The translations under genes and the position numbers were made by a program. A stretch of 64,000 nucleotides of DNA, from assembly GCF_902686445.1 (NCBI RefSeq), contig NC_062218.1:136509241-136573240 (forward strand), written 5' to 3'. The notes under the pieces are model-generated. The model saw only the letters and a program-made list of their open reading frames with translations. It did no database searches and was not told the DNA's origin. The stretch is from Sciurus carolinensis (taxonomy: Eukaryota; Chordata; Mammalia; Rodentia; Sciuridae). Numbering within the stretch: position 1 is the stretch's first letter; every line of letters starts with the position of its first letter. Below, in pieces: positions 42,054 through 53,134 of this stretch.

Positions 42054-42205
42054 TTTATTTTTTAAATATTTTTTTTTTTTTTTAGTTGTAGATGGATACA
42101 ATACCTTCGTTTTATTTATTTATTTTGATGTGGTGCTAAGGATCGAATCCAGTGCCTCCCATGTGCAAGGCGGAGTGCTCTACCACTGAGCCACAACCCC
42201 AGCCC
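42054..42205 (-). mobile_element. squirrel-type ID-headed SINE (STRID-like) with perfect target-site duplication
   Basis: On the minus strand: GGGGCTGGGGTTGTGGCTCA (ID head, A box), B box GGATTCGATCC (CpG kept), then a 3' body AGCACCACATCAAAATAAAT and GAAGGTATTGTATCCATCTA, ending in poly-A (T-run on plus strand at about 42,062-42,083). A perfect 15-bp duplication CTTCTTTAACTTCTT flanks it at 42,039-42,053 and 42,206-42,220. Confidence 0.93.
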
Positions 42206-42949
42206 CTTCTTTAACTTCTTAATTCAGGTTTGGTTTATTTATTTATTTTCATCCAAAATACAATTGCAGGGCTTAAAATGAAAGATGGCCAAACCCTGCC
42301 TCCTGGCTCCCTGTTCTCAACTCCCAAGAATCACCTGCTTTCAGTATTTAAACTCTTTTTCCTCTTGTATTTTCTCTCTATTTCTATGTTACTTGATTTA
42401 ACAGCTCTGTCTTGACTTTTTAAGATTTTAGATATGATCTAAACTTCCTTTGGTGGGAGGGGAGAGTTTTAGTTTTCATTACTTTCACGGCATCCTCCTC
42501 GCTGCTCCACAAGCTCTTTTTCTCTGTCTCCAGAGAATGTTAAAACCTTCATTTTGGGCTAACTCAATATTCAGTGTTTGCATTATGTTGACGATATAGC
42601 CATTATTCACATGAGCCACATATAGCACTATGAGTAAATTTTTCTTTCTTTTACAACTTTTAATTTTCTCAGAAGTTAATAATTGCCCTGTTTCTTTTCA
42701 TTTGCTTTGTTTCGTATGTACCAATTACAAATTATTTTCCTAACTCCATGACAGAACTGAAAATCTCGGAATATTTCAAACATATCAAGCAATCTACTTG
42801 CTTTGTGTAGGTGCAATCGAGCAAGGTGATCTTTGGACAGCTTTCTAGTTTTTCCCCTACTCAGACTATTGTTTTCGAACAAAATTTCACTCTAGAATGT
42901 TCAATACCATCTTTGGGACAACTAGTGGACCCCGGATTCCACTGTCTTG

Positions 42950-43330
42950 ACTGTGTTAGTTTTCTATTACTGTGACAAAATATCTGTGAAAGTCAACTTG
43001 AAAGGAGAAAAAGGTTTTATTTTGGTTCATAGTTTTAGAGGTTGCAATCCATGTTGCTTGGCCCCATGACTTTGCAAGACAGCACAGTATATCATGGTGG
43101 GAAGTATTTAACAGAGGAGCACTGTTCATGGCAGTCAAGAAGCAAAGAGAGAGAAAGGAAGGGGATGGGGTTCCAATATCTCCTTCAAGGTCACACCCAA
43201 TGACCTAACTTCCTCCCCATAGGGCCAACCTTTTAAAGGTCCACCAACTCCTGATAGTGCCATGGTCTGGAGATAAAACCTTTTACAAATGAGGCCTCTG
43301 GGGACACTTCCTAAAATTTTCCCTTCTTTG
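42950..43330 (-). mobile_element. MaLR-type LTR, rodent flavour
   Basis: TGTGTTAGTTTTCTATTACT, GTGACAAAATATCTGTGAAA, AGGTTTTATTTTGGTTCATA, ATATCATGGTGGGAAG, CATGGCAGTCAAGAAGC, CCCAATGACCTAACTTCCTC and GGCCAACCTTTTAAAGGTCC follow the reversed order of rodent MaLR LTRs. Non-coding. Confidence 0.55.
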
Positions 43331-44010
43331 AAGTAATACTTCCTCTGGTAAATTCCTAAGAAAGGGTGAGTAGGCAAAATGTTTTTGAGACCTTATTTAT
43401 CTGAAAATGTCTTATTTTAGCCTTACATTTGATTGATGGTGTGGCTGACTCTAGACAATCACGTTCCCTGAAACCATTGTTCTATTGTCTTTTAGCTTCC
43501 ATTGTTGTGGAGACAACAGATGCCTTCCAGTTCTGAGGTTTGTGTGACCTGCTTATTTTCTTTGGAAGTTTTTAGTCTTTTTCTCCATGTCTTTGTTCTA
43601 TATCCATGATAATGTTCCTTGGAGTGAACTTTTTTTTTTTTTTTCCTCCTCTTTTTTCTTTTAAAGTTTAATTCAGAGTAGGAGGATCTGTTAAATTATG
43701 GAATACTGGATATCTTGTATCATTATTATTATTTTCAGGGAAACGTGTTTTAAACACAACAATGGGATTACAATACAAAGTGAAAAATATCAAAGCAACT
43801 CGTTTGTAAGTGGATTCTAACAAACATATATTATTATAACCACTGAAATTTTACAAAGCTTTGCAGTTTACATTACTTAACATTTGTTATTTATTTATTT
43901 AATAATGTATGCTATCATATTTTTAATTTCTAAGAGTTTTTAAAAACTTTTTTTCTGAGTATTTATCTTAACGTCCCTTTGTTTTTATTTTATGAATGCA
44001 GTATCTTCAA

Positions 44011-44199
44011 CTTTTTTTTTGGTTGAACCCACCAGCACTTTTAAACACTGAGCCATATCCCTAGCTTATTTTATTTTTTATTTTGAGAAAGGGTCTTGCT
44101 AAGTTGCCAAGTTGCTAAAGCTGGTTTTGAACTTGCAATCCTCCTGCCTCAGCCTCCAGAGCCACTGGGATTACAAGCATGCTCCATTATGCCCAGCTT
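44011..44199 (-). mobile_element. B1-dID composite SINE, older copy
   Basis: T-rich tail then GGTTGAACCCACCAGCACTT (dID B box region), linker, GAGAAAGGGTCTTGCTAAGT and GCCTCAGCCTCCAGAGCCAC, GATTACAAGCATGCTCCATT (B1 reversed). More diverged than the copies at 17,767 and 26,082. Confidence 0.85.
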
Positions 44200-44799
44200 G
44201 TCTAATTTTTTGAGGATACTAAAACACATACATTTATCTCTATCCATACATTTTTGTTTCCTACAATCTCTTTATTTTATTTGGAATTCTATTTTTTCCC
44301 TACTTTCTTTGATCTTTCAGTTAGAGAATTTTCTGAAACATTAGTTGGTCTTTGGCTATCTGTGCATATTTAAGAGTGAGGTACCAGGTAACACTGCATA
44401 CTCTATGTGCTTGGTTGGCTTGTGGATGGAATGGGCTTTGGTATAGGATGATTGGAATGAGGGACTTGGCCCATTTCAGTATGGGTCTCCTTGATGTCGG
44501 TATCTTTAGGTTTTTTCTCTTTGGGTGATCAATTTCTCCAGACAGAAATCTTATCTGCTTTTGTGTGTGGGGTCTGGGTCTGGCTGAGAACCTCTGTATG
44601 GTTACTTTATTCTTCCTGTTTTTAGTATGGCCCTTTATCCCATGCTCAGCTGTATCTGAATCCCTGAGTCCAGAATCTCTTTGGTCCAAATTCTTTTGAG
44701 AGCCAGTCTCTCATCTTTCTCATGGCAGGGGTAGGGTAGTCCTCTTGCTGCGGGGTGGGAGTAGATTTCTAGTTCTCATGCAGACTTTCTATAAGTCTT

Positions 44800-45775
44800 C
44801 TGTTTTGATTTTTAAAAGTAGACTTGTATTTTAAACAGTTTTAGGTTCATAGCAAAATTGGGAGGAAGGTACATATAACTTTTTCTGCCCCTTCACTCCT
44901 TCCCCATCATCAACGTCTGCCACCAGATAGGTACATGTGTACAATCAGTGAATCTATAGTGACATACCATTATCACACTGAGTCCATAGTTTACATTAGA
45001 GTTTACTCTTGGTGTTGTATATTACATAGGCTTAGACAAATATATGACATGTGTCTGCCATTACTGTCTCAGAGTGTAATAAAATATCATAAAGTCCTCT
45101 GTGCTCTCTCCTTCCCCCTTAATTCTTGGCAACCACTGATCCTTTGATGGTCTCCATAGTTTTGCATTTTCTAGAATGTCGTATAGTGGGAAACATATAG
45201 TATAAGGACTTTCAGATTGGCTTCTTTCACCTAGTAACATACATTTATGTTTCTCCCATGTCTTTTCATGGCTTTATAACTCATTTCTTTTAGTGCTGAA
45301 TAATATTCCATTGTCTGGATTTATCCCAGTTTATTTATCTATCCTCCTTCTGAGGGACATCTCAGTTGCTTCCACATTTTGGCAGTGATGAATAATGCTG
45401 CTATAAACATCCGTGTGCAGGTTTTTATGTGGACTTAAGTTTTCAGTTCATTTGGGTAAATGTCAAGGAGCAAAATTGCCGGATCAAATGGTACAGTGGC
45501 TGCACCACTTTGCATCCCCATTAGCAATGGATCAGAGTTCCTGTTGCTCCACATCCTTGTCAGCATTTGGTGTTGTCTGTGTTTTGGCTTTTGGCCATTC
45601 TAGTAGGTATGTAGTGGTATCTCATTGTTTTAATTTGCAGATCTCTAATCTGTGTTGTGGAGCATCCTTTCATATGCCTACTTGCCATGTGTATATCTTC
45701 TTTGATGAGACCCTGCTCAAAGCTTTTGCTCATTTTTAAATTGGGTTGTTTGTTTTCTTATCATTGAATTTAAGG
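44800..45775 (-). mobile_element. old L1 (L1M-type) 3' UTR plus ORF2 end
   Basis: Reversed L1: 3' UTR with TTTTAGGTTCATAGCAAAAT, GTGTACAATCAGTGAATCTA and CACTGATCCTTTGATGGTCT; then ORF2 end with AATAATATTCCATTGTCTGG, AATGCTGCTATAAACATCCG, GGATCAAATGGTACAGTGGC and AAATTGGGTTGTTTGTTTTC. Many stops; non-functional. It covers the same ORF2 segment as the young L1 at 18,300-18,940. Confidence 0.8.
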
Positions 45776-46560
45776 CCCTGTATTAATTTTCTGAGGAATT
45801 TGGTGCGTCCTCAGTTCCTGGAGCTCCAGGTTCTGAGTGAACTTGCTCAACAAACCCAGGCTTTGGTTTCAGCTTCCTCTGATCTGCTGAGTCACTTAGC
45901 TCATGCAGATCTGCTTTTTAGCTTTTAGACTCTTATCTTTTGTCATGTTCTCTCTTCTTGCTCTTGTGGGTTTCTGTCACTTAAGATCCTCATTGCTATT
46001 TTAGGGAAGTTTTTCAGAGAGAGAAGGAGCGGAGATAAGTGTGTATGTTTAGTCCTCTGTGCTTACCCTGAACTCCTGCATTTCTTCTTTAAATCAGAAG
46101 CCTGAGCGGAGGCACAGCCCATCTGTTTAAATGTCCCCATAAGGATAGTCTGTACCAGGGCCCTGTTTTGTTGCTGGGATGCTGTTGTATGTAAGCAACT
46201 AAAAATTCAACTCAAATGGCTTAAATAATGAAGGGATTTATCTCATTTAACAAGAAGCTCCGAGGTAGGTCAGCTCCTGGTTTAACTGGTTCCCAGCAAT
46301 GTCATTGAAGGCACAGGTTCTTTCCACTTTTCTGCTCCACCCTAGGGCCCTTCATAGTCACAAAATGACTGCTGTGGTTCCACCCAGCTCTTATGTTTTC
46401 CCACATGAATGTATCTTGCAGAAAAGATAGCAACCCTTCCTTGTTTCACTCGTTTGCATAGATGTTACATCTACAGGTTTGTAAATCTAAAGTATTTAAA
46501 CGGCATATGCCTATTATTTCTGTCTGTAGCTGCTCACAAACAGGACATTCTTGTGTATTC
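45776..46560. other. unassigned sequence
   Basis: 45,776-46,180 may continue the old L1 but is not convincing. 46,190-46,400 has repeat-like phrases (TGGCTTAAATAATGAAGGGA, TCCGAGGTAGGTCAGCTCCT) of a family I cannot name. No gene. Confidence 0.35.
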
Positions 46561-46564
46561 TTCC

Positions 46565-47060
46565 AGAATCCATTTATATAATAAGATATATTATAAGCAA
46601 ATATGAATATACAGTTTTATCTATCCCATTTCCATTTTCCCAAATAGCATACTCTATGCATTTTTGACACTTTGCTCTTTTTAATCACCTATCAAAGTAT
46701 TTCGATATATAGAGTATACCCTCAATATTGTTTTATAGCTATATCATATTGCATTCTGTGTAACCTTATTTGTTTAAGTACTCATTTTTTGATAGATATT
46801 TAGGTGGTTTCCAATCTTTGCTATTATAACCAATTCTACAAATATTTTAGTATTCTTATAGAATAAATTCCCAGAAGTGGAACTGCTCAGGCAAGAGGGA
46901 TATGTACTTGTAACCTTGACACAGATTGTCCTTCCCGGGATTTGCACCAGTTTATAACTCCCATTAGCAATGTATAAGAGACCTGTTTCCCCACATCAAC
47001 AGGATGTGTTCTCAACCTTGTGGATTCTTGCCAATCTGATGGGTGAAAAATGACCCTTGG
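46565..47060 (-). mobile_element. old L1/HAL1 fragment
   Basis: GCTATATCATATTGCATTCT, GATATTTAGGTGGTTTCCAA, AATAAATTCCCAGAAGTGGA and AACTCCCATTAGCAATGTAT are the reversed ORF2-end landmarks, more decayed than the copy at 44,800-45,775. Confidence 0.7.
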
Positions 47061-47544
47061 ATCTCTAGTTAAGAGCTAAGAAACCATTTCCAGGAACTCC
47101 TCCAGCAGACCAGTTCTCCTAAGCAATGTCTCTTAGCCAGGATTTTGTGATGTACCTGTTCCTAAACCAGTCTTGAGCAGAAGGAATGAAATGCTTTAAT
47201 TGGCTTAAGGTTAATTTAGCTTTCCATCCTGTGGTGGGACTGGGATGCCATCCAGCTTCCCCCTGCAAGATGCCTGGACAGCACTGGGGTTCTGCTAGCA
47301 AGGGAGGTGGCTTAGTGGCTGCTGGGTAGGTGTTCAGCATTGTCTGTGACTGTATTCTTAGTCCACACCCCCTGCTAGAGGCTGACCCCAGATGAGTGTC
47401 TCCAAAGTCAGGCAAGTCTGCTCTTTTGAGACCCCATTCTCGTGTGGTCAGTGCCTGACATGGCTGCCTGGATGTCTGTGTGGGAACAGCTTGCTCTCTG
47501 GCCCGATCAAGATATTGGTTGCAGAAACCATATCAGGGAAGGGC
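47061..47544. other. unique non-coding sequence
   Basis: No repeat or exon recognised. Confidence 0.4.
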
Positions 47545-47700
47545 CTAGGTTGTACAACTTGGCAACCTGAGTTCAAGTCTCCACTCTGCCCTTACCAGCT
47601 ACGTGACCTTTCTAATTTTTCTCAGTTATGAGACTGGGCCATAAGCACCTATCTCAGGGGCTCACTGGGAAGCTGAGAGGTATGGAAGCAGCTCAGGCCT
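47545..47700 (+). mobile_element. MIR SINE
   Basis: GGCAACCTGAGTTCAAGTCT, CTGCCCTTACCAGCTACGTG, ACCTTTCTAATTTTTCTCAG and GGGGCTCACTGGGAAGCTGA match the MIR head and core. Confidence 0.68.
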
Positions 47701-47794
47701 GGGTGGACCACGAGGTCTCAGCAGGAGCCTCCTCTGTCAGGTCTCCCGCCTCCTAGAAGGTGGGGAATGCAGGGGTGGGGTGCTGTTCAACCAG

Positions 47795-47935
47795 CTTTGC
47801 CCTAGGTCATGAGCTCCTGGGGATGGAGTTGGGAGGACTAAGCGTCCTTGTGTTCCCAAGACCAGCACACAGCCAGGCTCATGAAAGGTGCTTGATCTAT
47901 GCCCGTCAAGTGAATGAAAGAACAGCAATAAATTA
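47795..47935 (+). mobile_element. LINE2 3' end
   Basis: GGTCATGAGCTCCTGGGGAT, CAAGACCAGCACACAGCCAG, AGGTGCTTGATCTATGCCC and AAGTGAATGAAAGAACAG match the L2 3' terminus. Confidence 0.65.
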
Positions 47936-47989
47936 GGGCAAAACAGCTGCTACACATCCCACCAGTGTTTGGTGTTCGGCATTGTCAGC

Positions 47990-48260
47990 CATATTGAGGT
48001 AGAATTTCCCATGATACCAATCTGTATCGAATCATTTACACATGCCGAGCTTCCCGATGACGCATACTGTTTATCTACAGCATCAGCTTCATATTGATTT
48101 ATCAAAGCCCATTTTGCACAAGGATCAATAGCTTAATTGCATCTCCGGCCAACATGGGGATACAACCTGTTTGCCGCGTAGAGAGCAATCCTGAGTTGAG
48201 AGCCCGTCAAAGCCTTTGTTCCTGCGCACAGAGCTGCATTAATAGCCAGTGACCAGCCAT
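47990..48260. promoter_or_regulatory. candidate conserved non-coding element
   Basis: Repeat-free and unusually CpG-retaining for AT-rich DNA: CTGTATCGAATC, CATGCCGAGC, CCCGATGACGCAT, TCTCCGGCC, TTGCCGCGTAG, CTGCGCACAG. It also has TTGATTTATCAAAGCCC and AATAGCTTAATTGCATC. One of the strongest enhancer-like blocks in the window by eye. Confidence 0.38.
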
Positions 48261-48649
48261 TGTAACAAGCAGTTACTTTCCTGGAGGTCAGGACCAGAAG
48301 ACACCTGGCAGCCACACTGGGCATGTATGAAGGTGTCTGAGTGGTGGAATGAGGGGTGTCCGCAGCCAGGGTGGGTTTCTCCTTCCTGACCTATGCTGTG
48401 TGGATGTCGCCCTGTCAAAATCTGCATCTGTGGTCATTTCTCATGTCGACTGAACACCTAAGCAGGGATGTTTCCTGGTCTGTACCACCAGGTTCTGCCC
48501 CACACAGAGAAAGAACTGGCAGAAAGCTGCAGGATGAAATGCACACACGTGTTCTTGTAGCACTTCTAGGTGGTCTGAGTGAAGTTGTGAGGCTCGGACG
48601 GTAGGTGGCGCTGTGTCAAAATCTCAGACCCAAGTCTGGGACGAGAGCC
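48261..48649. other. unique non-coding sequence
   Basis: No repeat or exon recognised; CpGs remain in ATGTCGCCC, ATGTCGACTG and GGCTCGGACGG. Confidence 0.38.
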
Positions 48650-49335
48650 TGTCAGAATCTACCCAACTTTAAAATTAAACTGAAAACGATGATTAAGCAC
48701 TTCTTACTTTTTCAATCTTGAAACGATATCAAAAGACTTATCTTATAAGTTGTATGGAATTTCAATCAACCAACGAGTAGACTATCCATTTATTAAGTAC
48801 CTACTAAGTGCTGGGCATTAGCGTATAATTCTGATGGAATATTCCTCTTTATGTAACATGTCCCCCTGTCTAATCTATCTACTTACTTACCTTTTAGAGG
48901 AATATGTTGATGAATTGTTCTATTAAGAGAGAATAAAGATATTTAAAGTCTTTAATGGGAGAGGAACCACAAAGGAGTTTTTAAGACTAACTTAGAATTG
49001 TATGGAACATTCAGCACATTATGCTAATTTTTTTTCAGAAGCTCAACAACTTAGATGGGAAAAAAAATCAGACTGTTTCCATCTTGTTGCAGAAGCCGGG
49101 TAATCTATGTCTCATCAATGCTAACAAATATACCCCCTAATAGCAGTTTGTGTTTGTAACGGTGAGAAATGCTTCCCTGGAAAATATTATTAGCGCTTAT
49201 ATTATCTTACAGATTACACTCTCGCTCAACTCGGGGTCCCAGTAAAAATATAATGGCAGATTGTAGCCGATGGGCTCTCTATTTTTATGGTAGAGACTTC
49301 ATTATTTTGCAAAGTTGAAATAAATTCTTTGAAAA
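48650..49335. promoter_or_regulatory. AT-rich candidate regulatory block containing a small L2 piece
   Basis: AT-rich, mostly repeat-free. A LINE2 scrap (TCCATTTATTAAGTACCTAC, about 48,785-48,825) is embedded. The part 49,135-49,335 has TTATTAGCGCTTATATTATC, CTCGCTCAACTCGG, and TAGCCGATGGGC, keeping CpGs as conserved elements do. Confidence 0.3.
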
Positions 49336-49343
49336 TACAGCAG

Positions 49344-49386
49344 TGCACGAGCGTGCCCGTGCGCGTGAGCGCACACACACACACAG
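49344..49386. repeat. alternating purine-pyrimidine CG/CA tract
   Basis: GCACGAGCGTGCCCGTGCGC, GTGAGC, then (CA)n. Mixed GC and AC alternation of this kind favours Z-DNA. A second short CA run follows at 49,403-49,414. Confidence 0.8.
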
Positions 49387-49429
49387 ATTCTCCAGCAGTA
49401 TGTGCACACACACATATGCACAAGTACCA

Positions 49430-51715
49430 GAGCCCAGGTTGACTGAGGGGCATGGTGCTGGAGAGGGTTGCAGTCTGCCAAGTCCCAGGAGCTTCCCTCA
49501 CAGGTTAAGTTGTCTGAGACAGTGGGGTGCTGCTTCCCCAGGATGGGCAGAGTGGGAAGTGGCCCCCAGCTGAACCCTGCCCCAGCTCTCAGCCTGAGAC
49601 CAATATTCTTGCTCAACAGCCACCTTCCCTAACAGATGATAGATGGTTGGATCCATGGGGACAAGGTGCAGTGTGTTTGGTTTCTGCTACTGTCTGAACC
49701 CTGAGCACAGAACCTGGAAAACCTAAGGGCTGTGGCAATTCTGGACGCCCAGAGGAGTTTAATTTACAAATAAGAGTCCAGAGAGGTTGAGTTAGATGAA
49801 TTATCATCCAGGGACCCAGTAGCACTTCTCTGCCGGCTGAGGAAAAGTTCTGCAGGCCGAGGGAAAGATCCCAGACTCAGGCTGTAGGGTGGGACTGTGT
49901 TGTGGAGAGCTTAGGTGAGGACAGAGGAGAGGGAGCTCTGTCTGCATGGAGGACGCTGGAGAGGAGAGGAGAGGGAAGGACTTAAGCAAGTCCAGGAAGC
50001 AAGAGTGAGATTAGGGTGTATGTAGGGAGTCAAAGTGTGACAGGGCAGTGGGGGACCTGGCTTGATGTGTCCCCAGGCTTCTAGACCCCAAGCTAACTAC
50101 ACCCAAGGACCTGATTTCCATTCTTTTAGTCCTTGGAGGAGCACTTGGGGTTTTTCTCCTCTCAGAGGCCTCCTCCCCTTTCTCAAAGGGCCATTTCCCA
50201 TCTGCAAAGTGTGGGGTGGGATGACCAATGGACATCTTTCCACCTGTGTTACTGCACATGTCAGTGAAGTGGCCATGCCCTTCTCTGAGGGTGTCTGCAT
50301 GTGCTGAGTAGGGAGGTGGCTCTCCCAGGAGCTCACGGGCCAGTGGAGGAAAGAGAATTATCAGGTGGCGTGCTGTCAATCATCAGGTGAGATGTCAGAG
50401 TGAAGTGTTCGCTCTTGCCTCTCCCCATCTTTATGTTCCGCTGACCCTGAGCAGGATGTTCCCAGATGGGGTGGCTCCCAAGGGTAGGACTATTGAGACC
50501 CCTTAGGGCTGGAGCTGCTCCCCCACTTGGAGCATGGTGGGTAGTGTTCTAGAAATGCTTAGAAGACAAGGAGCTCAAAAAGGCGGGGTGGGGCCCCAGC
50601 CCGAAGCTGGGAAAAGAGCCAGCTTCTCATCCAGACACCAACAGGGACCCCAAGCCTTGTTCTGGAAAGAGGAATAATACTTGGGGGTGTGTCTAATGCC
50701 AGTCTCTCAGCAGGGTCAGGGGCTGCTATAGGGACTGTCATGCCCCTCAGTTGGAGATGGAGCTCGGGCTCCCTGGAGGCTGGTGGTCTCTAGCCATACC
50801 CCTGTCACCTCTTTTAGATGCTGGATCTGGGGTGAAGTTCCTTGGTCAGATTCCACACACTTCAGAGGACATGCCAGAGAAGATGCCCAGCTCCCAAAGC
50901 CCATGACTGAGCAGGGCTAGGTCAGGACAGAGGATCCTGCATGGGGATGAAGTGGACTGAAGAGGCTGGACACCTGAGGAATTTTCAGGAAGCAGGTTTA
51001 TTGACTGCAGGGTTCAGAGGTGACTCACGCCTAAGAATTCTTCCACTGAACAAAGATTTTGGAAATTCTTTAAACTTTATACCCAGGGTGAGGGGAGGCT
51101 TGGAGGTTCACATGACAAGCACTCTCTCTTCCATCCCCTAGACCAGATACAGGTTTCACAATTTGTTTTTTTCCTGCAGACCTGGCATTTACAAAAAGGA
51201 GAAACAACCAACCACAATATCCTCTGCATGCAGAAGTTTTTGCTGATAGAAAGCTTTCTGAAGAAGAGGAACTTACGTGTTACAAATACAGTAGGAGTTT
51301 CTACTTAATTATGGTAAGGGTCTTCTGGTTGGGGGAGTCTCTGGCCTGCTTCAGGGAAGCAGGGGCCAGGCCAGGCCTGTGAGCTGTCTGACGGTGGGAA
51401 GGTGGTGATGGGCCTCATCCTTTGATTACAGATACCAGCCTGAGTGCCCACCCTGGTCTTCTCACTGCCGGTGTGGGTAATGTTCCTCCCAGAGCTGAAG
51501 GGAGAGACTGGGACAGGATGATTTGTGCAGGAGAGAACACAGGAAAACAGCCACCTATTACTACTATGCACAGGACACAGAAGGAGCTCTGAATGGGAAA
51601 GGAGTTGGCATAGGATCAGAAAAATGATGTTGGGGGGCAAGAACAGATCAGAGCAACAGTTTTTGCCAAAGCAAGAGAGTCCATCCTGGACCCTGCAGCT
51701 CTGGCCCTGCCTCCT
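49430..51715. other. unique non-coding sequence
   Basis: About 2.3 kb without recognised repeats; overlapping frames of 60-122 codons on both strands show no known motif. About 51,140-51,310 is more AT-rich. Confidence 0.42.
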
Positions 51716-51719
51716 CTAA

Positions 51720-52035
51720 TCTCTACTCCTTCCGGGTTAGTGGCTGCCGCCTCCAGGCCTTCTCCCTGCCTCCAGTGCCCTGCCCTGTCCTCAAACCCTG
51801 CCTCCGTGTCCTTCCTCCTCCGGAAGCCCTCCCTGACTCTCCCCAGCAGAGGCCTAGTATCCCACCCAATCCAGAGCTGGCCCCTTCACATAGTACACCA
51901 GTATAGTCTGCACCTTGGCCTTGGGTCCCTTGAGGGTAGTGACTGCCTTTTTTTTTTCCATCTCTGTGGCTCCAGGGTCTTGTCTGGGCCTGAGATGATG
52001 TTTGGGGTATGCATGAATGAGGCCAAAGAGCATAC
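51720..52035 (+). mobile_element. LINE2 relic
   Basis: TCCTCCGGAAGCCCTCCCTG, TAGTACACCAGTATAGTCTG, GAGGGTAGTGACTGCC, CCATCTCTGTGGCTCCAGGG and GTATGCATGAATGAGGCC follow L2 3' order. The long minus-strand frame here (51,723-52,361) is its shadow. Confidence 0.6.
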
Positions 52036-52698
52036 ATCTTGACCATTTTGGGGTGAAATAGTCTGGATGGGAAAGAGTCCTGGCACAAAGTGTCAGTGCT
52101 AAGCAGACAGGTGCTGGGTCTCTGGAGGGCTGTGTGCTGGGATAAACTGCAGGGGAATTTGCAGATCTCTGACCCAAGGTTGGGGCTGCTTGGGGATTTC
52201 TCAAGTCCTCTCTCCTTAGGGCCCAGAGAGGGAATGAGGGTAAAGCTAACATGTGACTGAAGAGCAGTAAGAATAGACACCCCAGAGCCCAAGGGGTCCC
52301 TGGGATCCAGAGGGCTGAGCTCACAGCTGCAGCTCCTGTGACCCCAGGGTATGGCCTCCATGTCCTTCTGTAGAGCCTGCCAAGGTATGCTGGTGGGAGG
52401 TGTGGCGTGGCCAGCGAGGGAGGGAGGGCGACTGGGAGAGCTGCCTTAGGCTGCTGAGACGGCCCAGCCAGGCTGCTGCAGGAAGCAGGCAGGAAAGTGC
52501 TGCTTGGGTCACTGCTGCTCGCTTACCTTCCCTGGGTGAGCGGAAGAGAAGCCCAGCCCAGGCAGCAGCTTAGCAAGGAGGACAAGGCCTCAGAGCGGTT
52601 GGGACCTTACACCCTGCTCCCCAGGGAAAGGGTTGGGTGTCCTCGTGTTCTAGGAGAAAGCAAACAGAATTAATCTCCATTCTCAGAAGATCCACATG
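52036..52698. other. unique non-coding sequence
   Basis: No repeat or exon recognised. GGAAGAGAAGCCCAGCCC and nearby GC-rich sequence have no CpG enrichment. Confidence 0.4.
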
Positions 52699-53016
52699 CA
52701 GTCTGCCCTCCATTTCCTCCAGATTCAACCAACTGCAAGTGGAAAGTACTAGTAAATATTGCATCTGAATTGAACATGTCCAGACTTTTTTCTTGTCATT
52801 ATTCCCTAAACAATGTAGTATAACAGCTATGGGCAAAGCATTTACATTGCATTAGGCATTATAAGTAATCTAGAGATGATTTAAAGTATCTTGAAGGATG
52901 TGCATAAATTATATACAAAACGGATGCCATTTATACAAGAACTTGAGCATCTGCACATCTTGGTATCTGTGGGGGGTCCTGGAACCAGTCCCCACCATGG
53001 ATACTGAGAGACAGCT
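52699..53016. mobile_element. MER2 DNA transposon (Tigger/TcMar group), copy 3
   Basis: CAGTCTGCCCTCCATTTCCT start, GAATTGAACATGTCCAGACT, TTATTCCCTAAACAATGTAG, CATTAGGCATTATAAGTAAT, GGGGGGTCCTGGAACCAGTC, and a GAGAGACAGCT end next to TA. Same orientation as copies 1 and 2. Confidence 0.85.
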
Positions 53017-53058
53017 ATATTTAAGAGTGAGGTACTAGACAGTAGAATGGAAGTATAT

Positions 53059-53060
<2 letters not shown>

Positions 53061-53102
<42 letters not shown>

Positions 53103-53134
53103 GAGACACAGAGAGAGAGAGAGAAAGAGAGAGA
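53061..53134. repeat. compound (GT)20 and (GA)n microsatellite
   Basis: A perfect 40-base GT run (53,061-53,100) is followed after 10 bases by a GA run with one interruption (53,111-53,134). Confidence 0.97.

Larger units (their letters stand above)
42225..44790 (-). mobile_element. AT-rich block, probably old L1 3' region, interrupted
   Basis: Phrases such as AATACAATTGCAGGGCTTAA, TATTTATCTGAAAATGTCTT and ATGATAATGTTCCTTGGAG resemble old L1 3' regions in reverse. The LTR at 42,950-43,330 and the SINE at 44,011-44,199 interrupt it. The section 42,640-42,945 may be unique sequence. Assignment is tentative. Confidence 0.33.

Noticed and set aside
51723..52361. 212-codon minus-strand open frame
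   Set aside because: It is antisense to a LINE2 relic and overlaps a second open frame of 156 codons; no recognisable protein.
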